Shown here one piece after another: positions 37,422 to 47,900 of a stretch of DNA of 64,000 nt. Both the position numbers and the translations under genes were made by a program. The notes beneath the pieces are model-generated. The model worked only from the letters and a program-made list of their open reading frames with translations. It was not told the DNA's origin and did no database searches. Source of the stretch: Arcuatula senhousia (Eukaryota > Mollusca > Bivalvia > Mytilida > Mytilidae); NCBI GenBank assembly GCA_963971305.1, contig OZ020304.1:78678355-78742354 (forward strand), in the 5' to 3' direction. The stretch's first letter is position 1. The number at the start of each line of letters is the position of its first letter.

Positions 37422-38839
37422 AACAAGGGGTTGCACTTAGTCGTGCTAAGAATACCCCCACTCGACCACTCAGTAAACAGGAAGTAGATGCGCAACTGAC
37501 CCATAAAGGGGAGGCACGACACCAACTGATCATGCTTAAGCTGTATACCAAATTTGAGATTAATCCCTTCATTAAAAGCCTAGAAATCTGTGACGAAAAA
37601 TTGTCTATTTTTAGCTCACCTGGACCAAAGGTCCAGGTGAGCTATTGCCATCACTTGGCGTCCGTCGTCGTCGTTAACTTTTCTTTGAAAATCTTCTCCT
37701 CCGAAACGACTGAGGGGATTGCTTTGAAACTTTTCACACTTCATCTATGGGATGTCCTCTACCAAGATTGCACAAATGGTGACCGCCCTCCAAACAAAAT
37801 GGCAGCTGTTATTAAAAATAGACTAGGGGGGTCAGACTACTGTTTTTGGCTTGTAACTCAAAAAGTATAAGAGATAGATGAAATCTGATGGCACGCTACT
37901 GCTTCAGCATCGAAAGCTCTACAAAAGTCTCCATTGAGTCGAAGTTGTCAGATGACCCCTTATAGGAGTTACGGCCCCTTAAAGGTGAAAAATAGCATTT
38001 TTTCATGTTTTTGGCCTATAGAATGAAAACTATTACAGATAGAGAAAAGTTGTTGCTTGCTTAAATGTTCAGCTCGTTTAGCTCTACAAAAGTCTCCATA
38101 GGGTGGAAGTTGTCAGATGAACCCTTTTAGGGGTTACAGCCCCTAAAATAACATTTTTTCATATTTTTGGCCTATGGAATGAAAACTATAGCAGATAGAG
38201 AGAAGCTGTTGCTTGCTTAAATGTTCAGCTCATTAAGCTCTACAAAAGTCTCCATAGGATTGAAGTTGTCAGATAACCCCTAATAGGGGTAACGCCCTGT
38301 AAAATGACGTTTTTGTCATGTTTTTGGCCTATAGAATGAAAACTATAGCAGATAGAGAAAAGCTGTTGCTTGCTTAAATGTTCAGTTCATTTAGCTTTAC
38401 AAAAGTTTTCATTGGTTCAAAGTTGTCAGATGCCCCCTTACAGGGTTTACGGCCCCTAAAATAACGTTTTTTTCATGTTTTTGGTCTAAAGAATCTATAA
38501 TATATAGAGAAAAGCTGTTTCAGCTCATTTAGCTCTAGAAAAGTGTTTACATGTTTAGGGTTGACTCAAGAACAGGTGAGCGATTCAGGCTCCTGGGAGC
38601 CTCTTGTTTACCCTTAAAAAAGACTTAGTTGGCTCAGAAAACAGGAAGTAGATGCGCAACTGACCTGGAAAGGGGGGGCACGATACAACTCATCATGCTA
38701 AAGCTGTATACCAAATTTGAAATCAAACCCTTCAGTAGAAGCCGAGAAATCTGTTACGAAAGTTTGTTACGGACAGACAGACGGACGGACGGACAAGGTG
38801 ATTGCAATATAGCCCCCTCTCTTACGAGTGGGGGTATAA
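37422..38839 (-). mobile_element. Hairpin-capped element, CCCCACTCGT family (reverse), with a nested element
   Basis: Read on the minus strand it starts TATACCCCCACTCGTAAGAG with a CCCC/GGGG cap and a (GTCC)n/(GTCT)n run, and ends GGGGGTATTCTTAG, CACGA, CTAAG hairpin, then TGCAACCCCTTGTTA. It is interrupted at 37613-38608. The uninterrupted relative at 46131-46516 shows the empty site. Confidence 0.8.
37613..38608 (+). mobile_element. Hairpin-capped element, AGCTCACCTGG family (nested)
   Basis: Perfect left cap AGCTCACCTGGACC, AAA, GGTCCAGGTGAGCT; GTCGTCGTCG run; about four copies of a roughly 150-bp unit (GCTCTACAAAAGTCTCCATA, TTTTTGGCCTATAGAATGAA). The right end has AGGTGAGCGATTCAGG, the hairpin AGGCTCCTGGGAGCCT and then CTTGTT. 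It is inserted in the element at 37422-38839 next to a T-run. Confidence 0.85.
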
Positions 38840-40036
38840 CATATCCTTCTTGGATAAATTATTGAGTTGCTTATAAAATAACTAGCTAGGCTTTATGTTA
38901 CTTTATTTAACAAAAAATCAACCTTAAAAATAATGTCATAAATAAGTAATAAAATTCATTTTGGTACTCAAATTTAAAAAGTTTAGATGACATGTTCCTT
39001 TATAGTACAAAAAGCTATATGTATTAATAACTCCTTACCAAGAATAAACAGCCAATTTTCCATTCAAAAGAATCTTTACATAGTACCTGTTTGTCAGAAT
39101 AGCTTAAAAGGAAGGTTTTAAGATTGTTTGAAGATGGTATTTAAAATTCAAAATCCCTGAAAATTTGTACCGACTAATTTAGGTTCCTGTTCTTAACCAT
39201 AAAATTTTATCCCATGATAATATAATGATGATACAGCTTGTAATGTAGTGAAGGTCCAAATATGAAATTCACTGACCATGTATGTTCTTTTCATGATTGT
39301 GTTACCAATATATCCTTATGACTATTGAAAATGAAAATCTGATGATATTAAATTTGAAATCAATATAATAAATGGTGCAATTTACAAGGCAGCTACTGGC
39401 CCCATACAAATTTTACATGGTCATGAATCAATGAAGCTGTTACTAATAGGACATAAAATATTATCTTCTTAGAAGACATGTAAGCAACAGCATCTAATAA
39501 GTAAGTTTTTGTTTAAATGAGTAATGTAATGTTTCTCAAAATAAGTATTCAGACCATAAAGTTCCATTATACAGATGCCCCACATGAATACATACAATAA
39601 ATAGTATATTTCCCCTTATAAACACAAGCAATAACTATATGCCCCCGCATGTACAAAGTAAATGGTTACCAAAGTAAGTATATCCTATTTTGAAGAAGTA
39701 AGTTATACATATATCACAGAATAACAAAATTGATTGAACACTTACATATATCACATTACCCAGGCTTGTCCCACACACACATACAAGAATAAAAACAAAT
39801 AATAGCTCCCCTATAAATACAATGTATTATAAGTATAATCCCCAACATAAACAGTATATTTGTACAGGGAAACCTGTTTAAACCAAACACTGAAATAAAA
39901 ACCTGTCTATTCCAAACCAAACTGAATTTCAAGTCCCTTCTTATACTTTCTATACATTTTGTCCCTGTACAAACAGAATATTTGTCTATTCCTACTAAAT
40001 TCTTCAGTCCTATAGGTTTAGACGGATGGACTGTAT
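38840..40036. other. Intergenic, no gene seen
   Basis: AT-rich. A module with AAAATTGATTGAAC and GGCTTGTCCCACACAC at about 39700-39780 recurs at about 42230-42310 and 44040-44130, so this is part of a local triplicated segment. The flank GTTTAGACGGATGGACTGTAT next to the TIR element also belongs to it. Confidence 0.5.
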
Positions 40037-42203
40037 GGGTCATTCTCAAAAAATGTCTGTATTACGCGGCAGTCAAAATATTTCCATGTACAATTGAGTT
40101 TAAACAATATCTTTTGTCTTGAGTAAAATATGCATCAAGATGCACTTCTGACATAAACAAATAAACTCTATCTTAAAAAATGACATTACAGCGCTATTTT
40201 AAAACTCCAAAATTGACAAAAATCGTCTGTCCTATGAGTAAATTTTTATGTTAAAAGTTCATAAAAAATATGATAATGTGGAAGTAGACTATGGAAATCA
40301 TGATATTTTTTTCTTTGGCCATCTATCTGTCTTATCTATAAAATAAAATGGGATAGACATCGTTGAATATTTTTTCTAGCGAATCAAAAAATGTCCCCTC
40401 TGAAAATGTCTCTGCTGTTACTGGTAGATAAAATTGAAAATAAATTGTACGTACATCCTTATCAGGCAACAAATAAGGACATAGAAACATCCAAACACAT
40501 CCATTTATGTAAGTTACAGTTATTTCTTGAGAAAAATTTACATATCGTCATTAAAAGGTAAAGAATGTACGCTTACCGTATATACGCGCGTATAAGTCGG
40601 ATTTTTGAGGAGTAAAATTCAAGTTGAAGAACGGGTACCGACTTATAGGCGAGATACCGGAAGATCGAGATATTTTCCAGACCAGAAATAATATTTGAAC
40701 AAATGGAACAAGACATGCAGCTGAACTGAAGAATCAAGACTTCCCTTACCTTTCAGAAGGATTTATAGAATGAATTAATCGTTTGAAATAAAAATAAGAA
40801 TCTTATTTAGTTTATTTTTGCCGAAAATAAAGTTTTAATTAGCATCAAAAAGCATTGTTTTGTTTACAAATGGGTATTCTCCCTTTCATTTAATATAGCT
40901 AAAAACCCAATTATCATTCTATGCAAACATAGGATAAAAGGTACCCCAAGTGCATGTCAAAATTAGAAAAATCAATACACAATATATCCCCAGGTATAAA
41001 ATAACTGTTGTAAATCTGACAGGTGTCAACAACAATTCAAACAATTAAATTGTTGTAAAAACATGATTAATCTGGAGAGCAGTTAATTGCTATAGGACAT
41101 TTGAACAATACCTTTGAACTGTACTCAAGAAATCAATTAAGAAATAATTATTTCTTTGAAGTTATTGATTTTAAAGGCCTAAATAACTAGTAAATCGTGT
41201 AACTTTGATTAATTGGTCACTTGGTTTAAATACAATATTTCAACTTGAGATTCGGTAACAGGAGGGACATTTTGTCAGTAACAGCTGAGACATTTTTGGT
41301 AACATACAGGACATGTTTGTAAAGGTACAACAATCTGGTTTTGCATTCAGTTACATGTAGTTAGAAAATGGCACAAATACTTTAATACAACAGCTAAAGA
41401 TATCAAAACACAATTATGTCATTTCTTTGGGAAAAAATTCTTTCTATTTGTTGCTAAAATAGTGGTAACATCAGGGACAAATAGCTGGTAACATAGTGGA
41501 CATTCAATGAAGTTTAACCAGTCATAAAATGCGATGTTTTAATGATAAATATAGTCCATCTATATAATTTATTAAATATTGCTCCAAAACATGTTATTTA
41601 TTGCATTAGAATAAACATTTATTGTCAAGAAGTCTTTATTCATTGCTATTAGTTGTCCGTGATGTTACGCATTGTCCCTGATGTTACCAGTCTAATTTGC
41701 TCAATTGTTGCTTGATACATGACCAATCTGAACAATGATATTTTGCAACTGAAACTAGTTAACCTTATTGTTCATCATGAGTGAAATGTCATATATTGAA
41801 TTTGATATGTTAGTTAGTTTTGAACTGTTTGCTGAAATGTTTAAACTCACTGTCTTCTGATGCTCTTAAAAATTAATGTTTGAGCAAAACTTTTATTTCT
41901 GACGCTTGCAAAATAGTTGTTCTGTCCCTTGTGGCAAGTTATGCATGAATTTAAAAATAAACGATTAAAGCTCTCTTTCATTGCAACGTTTTTTATGTGG
42001 TAACATCAAGGACAGCTAAATCAACCCTGAAGGACAATGACTCCAAAAATTTCAAAATTTATTAGATTTGTTTTTTACTTTTTGCTTGTTTTGCTTACTG
42101 AAATGATAGAGGATACCAAAAAATAAATTTCAAACTTTCTGTGAGCAATTCTAGTATTCAAGTTTGCCTACCTCAAAATATGGACATTTTTTGAGAATGA
42201 CCC
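40037..42203. mobile_element. 2,167-bp non-autonomous TIR element
   Basis: Perfect 21-bp terminal inverted repeats starting GGGTCATTCTCAAAAAATG at 40037 and ending at 42203. Flanked by GTAT on both sides (40033-40036, 42204-42207). A paralogous segment at about 44005-44040 reads GACTGTATTACAAATCAC without the element, so GTAT is a 4-bp target-site duplication. There is no long open frame, so it lacks its own transposase. The inside holds at least eight copies of a GGTAACATnAGGGACA-like motif (41254-42014). Superfamily not assigned. Confidence 0.88.
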
Positions 42204-42424
42204 GTATAACAAATCACTATGGATCACAATAAGTTAAACAAATATCAGGAAGTGACAAAATTGAATGAACCCATACATTCATATATTAAATTGCTTGTCC
42301 CACACATACAGGTTGAAAATTCACAAAAAGTATGCCTCTTCCACCCTCGAACTGGAACATTGGTATAATCTTATTTTAACATTCATGCCCTATTATTTTA
42401 CAAACAAAATATAAACTTATAAAA
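42204..42424. other. Intergenic spacer, copy of a triplicated module
   Basis: ATATCAGGAAGTGACAAAAT and AAATTGCTTGTCCCACACAT match the modules at about 39700 and 44040. No gene. Confidence 0.5.
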
Positions 42425-43596
42425 AACAAGTGTGGCCACTAAAAGTATGTCTCGCCTGCCGGCACCATCGCTAAAATCAACTACCTAAGCTTTCATTTCT
42501 TGATATAAACATAAAAAGTGTCAGTATACCTAATAACAGATGCCTAGTTATTATACTATTCAAGAAATCCATTGTCCACACAAGTATTACAAAAAGTTTT
42601 CTGTCTGAAAAAAGACCTAAGTTCACAGAGTCACTGGAGCCTAAAAATTGGGTCATGGTCACATGGCATGGTGACAGTTGCATTGTCCATAACCGCAACT
42701 GTCTGTTTACCCAATATCAGATGCCTAGCTATTATAACTTTCCAGCAATTCATTGTCCATAAAAGTCTTACAAAAAAGTTTTTCGGCCTGAAAAAGACCT
42801 AAGTTCACAGATTCACTGGAGCGTGAAAATGGGGTCAGGGTCACACGGCATGGTGACAGTTGCATAGACCATAACCTGAAATGTCTGTATACTAAATATC
42901 AGATGCCTAGCTATTATACTTTTCAAGCAATTCATCGTCCACAAAAGTCTTACAAAAAAGTTTACAGCCTGAAAAAAGACCTAAGTTCACAGAGTCACTG
43001 GAGCGTGAAAATGAGGTCAGGGTCACACGGCATGGTGACAGTTGCGTAAACCATAACCTGAACTGTCTGTATACTAAATATCAGATGCCTAGCTATTATA
43101 CTTTTCAAGCAATTCATCGTCCACAAAAGTCTTACAAAAAAGTTTACAGCCTGAAAAAAGACCTAAGTTCACAGAGTCACTGGAGTGTGAAAATGAGGTC
43201 AGGGTCACATGGCATGGTGACAGTTGCGTAGACCATAACCTGAACTGTCTGTATACCAAATATCAGATGCCTAGCTATTATACTTTTCAAGCAATTGATC
43301 GTCCACAAAAGTCTTACAAAAAAGTTTACGGCCTGAAAAAAGACCTAAGTTCACAGAGTCACTGGAGCGTGAAAATGGGGTCAGGGTCAAACGGCATGGT
43401 GGCAATTGCGTAGACCATAACCTGAACTATTTGTATACCAAATATCAGATGCCTAGCTATTATACTTTTCAAGCAATTCATCGTCCACAAAAGTCTTACA
43501 AAAAAGTTTACGCCGCCGCCGTCGCCGTCGCCGCCGCCGTCGCCGGAAAGTAATACCTATGTCTCGCCTTCCGCGACTATTCGTCGCAGGCGAGAC
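42425..43596 (-). mobile_element. Hairpin-capped element, GTCTCGCCT family (reverse)
   Basis: Read on the minus strand it starts TTTTTGTCTCGCCTGCGACG and folds with GGAAGGCGAGAC, then a GGCGACGGC run and about six copies of a roughly 180-bp unit (seen on the plus strand as CTAGCTATTATACTTTTCAA and CATGGTGACAGTTGCG). The end is GGCAGGCGAGACATAC, the GTGGCCAC palindrome and CTTGTTTTT. The core differs from the other three members, so it is a separate subfamily. Confidence 0.8.
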
Positions 43597-43631
43597 AAAA
43601 ATTAACTAAGAACTATCCCCACTTTAATTTA

Positions 43632-43740
43632 AGAAATAATCCATGGCCGCCCATGGTTTATTGGAGATTTTAACATGGGTTGCCATTGTTTTCGTTATGT
43701 AAAATCGACAATAATTCACAGGTCGCCATGGATTATTTCT
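43632..43740. mobile_element. Short palindromic MITE (AGAAATAATCCATGGC)
   Basis: Left end AGAAATAATCCATGGCCGCC, right end GGTCGCCATGGATTATTTCT: inverted repeats of about 16-18 bp in a 109-bp element. No clear target-site duplication was seen. Confidence 0.6.
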
Positions 43741-44719
43741 ATTCTAATATGCAACTTTTGTGTTTTCCGTTGACCTTTAGTGCAAGACAAAATGTTTGCC
43801 ATTTTTTTTGTTTTTGTGCACAAAATATATTATGACGTCATTGATTTTAGCATTAAAGTAACTGTGACGTCGACCCGGTGTTTATTGGAAATTTACACAT
43901 GACTTGTCGTCACGGTTTCCTTTGTTCATGGGCGTGGTCCATATTAGAATATCTTTTAAACTAAACACCTCTGAACCGAAAAAATTATGAGTCTCAAAGT
44001 AGTTTGGTTTAGACAGGATTGACTGTATTACAAATCACAATAGAAAAAAGTCAGTTATACAAATATCACAAAGCGACAACATTTATTGAACCCATACATA
44101 TATTAAATTGCTTGTCCAGCACATACTGGTTAAACATTCATACACTAAACAAGTAAAGTATATCATTTATACAATATCAAATGGATAAATAATTTATATA
44201 AAACCATTACAAAAGGGAGACTACCCCAAGAACATGAACACTGGAAGTAACTTATTATTACAATCATGCCCTATTATATTACTAACACAATATAAACATA
44301 CAAGTATTTTAACCAAAATTGTCTGTTAATGTGGTTATTTGAGCATCATTTTCCATCAATAAAGATTTTAATTGCTTTGATGATAGATAAATAGAGGCGT
44401 TTGTTAAAAAGTTTAATAAGAAAAAAACTACATGTATATAAAATTACATAAACAATTAAGTAATAAGTGATAAACAACAAACAACAATGTTACTTGGGTT
44501 GTCACTCTACATATCAAAATTAAATCACAATATAGCTAAGATTGGATTTCTAAAAAATAGCAAATCTAAAATAGTAAAACCACAAACATTTGTTTAATAC
44601 CAAGACTGCTTTAAAGGTCAATAATATTGTCTATATATATTTCTCAAATTTTGTTGAGATAGCAAAAGGAACCCTGTCTGAAAAATGTATAAATTGTCAT
44701 ATTAACATATATGTCATAT
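43741..44719. other. Intergenic, no gene seen
   Basis: Contains the third copy of the triplicated module (about 44040-44130) and the empty site of the TIR element (about 44020). The rest is AT-rich without coding potential. Confidence 0.5.
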
Positions 44720-44991
44720 ATGAGATATTTATTGTATTAGCAATGTTAGGGGATTTCAAAGTCTACACAATACATCTACTCATTTTTGGTACTTTATGAA
44801 ATATAAAGGACTTATTAAACTTCCCTTTTGTAAAAATTAATCAAAAGACAAATGTGTTAAAAACTAAAACATCATCAATGAGGACTTTGATAGTTATGAT
44901 AATGTTTAAAAGTGATACAAAATTGTTAAATGCATTTGTTTATATAATATCATATAAACTTAAGATAAATTATCACATAAATAAGCCTTTA
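44720..44991 (-). other. Likely ENTPD5 3' UTR
   Basis: On the minus strand the sequence after the stop is non-coding and AATAAA lies at 44733-44728. This gives a short UTR of about 260 nt. A longer UTR is possible. Confidence 0.45.
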
Positions 44992-47900
44992 TCAACTGAT
45001 CATCCCAGCAGAGGATAAAAGTTGGAATGCAGCACCGAGTCCCCAGCTTACTTCTACATCTTTTATTCTCTTAATGACCTAGAAAATAAAATTATATAGC
45101 TCTAAACTACTGAATTAAATGACAATAGCTCATCATACATTTACTGGATGTTTTTATAAAAGGAGACGAAATTCAAGTACGGTAAATAACTATGTGTACA
45201 AGTTTTGAAACATAAGAAATGCTTGAAAAACTTTTGGAACAAAAATTTTAAAGGTATTTTTTCCACTGTGTTGAAATACTATTTTACACTTTTATTTAAA
45301 ACATTTTTCTAATTCATACAATGAATATTCATTTAGCTATACTCACATTTAATTTAGTTTTTGATCTAAGTTTATACCCGTCATGTAATAATGAGTACAT
45401 GTATAACAGATCTAAACCTAGAAATGGTGTCTTCTTACTGGGCTGATCAAAAGCTGAAGTGAAAAAGATGAGATTTTTAGTCAAATGTACATTGTACTGT
45501 TTTCAGAAGAGAAGATTTTAATAGAGAAGTCACGCGAAATCACGACAATAAGACAACAATGGACCATTACAATGACCTGACTACGGCGGGTGGCAGGTGA
45601 TAGCAATAGCTCACATGTTGTGTTAAATTGGATTTAATTCCCCAAAATCAACGAAATAGGAGTACTAAATATTAGCATGTGATTTCTAGGCAACATAAGA
45701 TAGGACTTATAAGATTTCTCTGCCCCGCACTTGTCAACTTTAAAACTCAGTGGTAGCATCTTCATCGTTAAGCAGAGTTTTAAATAGATATTTTCCAATT
45801 AAATGTTGATAGGGGCCATCCTCAACTTTAAATGAGGTGCAAGCAATTGCTCCACATTGAATGCCTTGCTGTGACTTTAGGATGAAGAACAGAAACAAAA
45901 GCTCTGTTCCTTGGCTTTCTTATAAAACGGAATTATGTGCCATTTCTATATACTACATGTCCCTTCTTTTTTATAAATTATTTATAGCTTAAATGCTTAA
46001 AACTGCAGTAAATAATCGATGAAACCTAGATGTACATAACTTACCTATTTTAGCCTTTCTTATAAAATCAGACACTGTCACTTCTCCTCCTAGCTCTGAT
46101 TCTAAAACAAGAACAATTAATATAATTTTCATATCCCCACTCGTAAAAGAGGGGGCTATATTGAAATCACCTTGTCTGTCTGTCCAGTTCAATTTCTCTG
46201 CTTCTACTGGATGGATTGGTTTCAAATTTGGTACACAGCTTCAGCATGATTAGTTATACTGTGCCTCCCCTTTCCAGATCAGTCCATCATCTACTTCCTG
46301 TTTTCCGAGCCTACTTAGACCTTTTTTAGGGTTAAAAGTTTCAAATGTGAAATTTTCGTAACAGATTTCTCGGCTTTTACAGAAGGGATTGATTTCAAGT
46401 TTGGTATTCAGCTTTAGCATGATAAGTTGTACCGTGTCTCCCCTTTCAAGGTACTTCCTGTTTTCTGAATGGTTGAGTGGGGGTATGCTTAGCACGACTA
46501 AGTGCAACCCCTTGTTATGTTATAGAATACCTCAATTTGTTCAGAACTTTCTTATAAGTTTTGCAGGGAAGAGTTGTCATTATGTCAACTTAAAATTAGC
46601 CTAATTGAATTCGGTCAAAAATGGTTAAATGTCATTGCTAAAACAATAATTTGTTTTTATGCATAATGTTAAGGGAATTTAAAGTCAAGGTTTCAGTGCA
46701 CAGTTTAAATTTGTTTACAAGATTAAATGGAACACATGCAGAAATCATAATATATTTATTCAATGAATGCTGACATCCTAGAATTTTGAAAAAATAGTTG
46801 TTGTTTTTTAAATGTTTTTCTTACCTATCATTCCAGAAGAAAGAGCAGCGTCATAAAAATAAGAAAAGATATAAATATCATGTTTCTGTAACTCGTAGGA
46901 CGGTTGTATCTTCTCTTTGATAAAGTCCCTGACTAGACTGTAACAACTGTTAAATGAACTTTGAGATTCTCCCCTGAAATAAAACAGAAATAACAAATGT
47001 TAAATGAGCTGTGAGATTCTCCCCTAAAATATAACAGAAATAACAACTGTTAAATGAGCTTTGAGATTCTCCCCTAAAATAAAACAGAAATAACAACTGT
47101 TAAATGAGCTTTGAGATTCTCTCCTTAAATATAACAGAAATAACAACTGTTAAATGAGCTGGGAGATTCTCCCCTAAAATAAAACAGAAATAACAACTGT
47201 TAAATGAGCTGTGAGATTCTACCCTAACATAAAATAGAAAACATACTACATCAGAAATTAACAATTTGCATTGTTTTAAAATAGAAAAAAAATACATCAA
47301 ATTTGTAAAACTTTATTATACATGTACAAAAACAGCATTTTTGATTTTCTGTAATATGAACATAATGTGTTAAGTTTATCTCCTCACACACCTAAATGTT
47401 TTTTATTCTCTAACAGAGGAAATGTGAAACAGAAATTTAAACACATCAAATATTTTTTTAAGAAAATAGCAAAGCAAATATAGTTCAGGTCTGCATGCTT
47501 TAACATAGACCTGTATATTAAAGTCTATGGCTTTAATAATGTATAAGATTTCACAAATAAAGCTTTATGAACAATTGAAATGTCAAAAATTTAAATACTT
47601 ACGTAACATTATAGGTTACACCTCCAAACGACCACACAGTTTCTGTATCACTAGGAAAACATACACTTCTAAGTGTAGTGGAATGTCTATCTGTTAAAAT
47701 TCAAATTAGTACAAAGATAAGAAATGTATCAAAACCAAGTAAAAAAACATTTCTATGCTGAGTTGTCTCCCCCTTTATTATTACAATACAAACAACTCAA
47801 ATATGAGTAAATGCTTAACTGGGTGTTATTAGTCATTCTAAACTTGGTATGAGGTGTGATCATTTGTTCCACATTGAAAGCTTTCCTGTTACTTTGATAG

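Noticed and set aside
37286..38865. Several open frames of 78-112 codons
   Set aside because: All within nested hairpin-capped elements.
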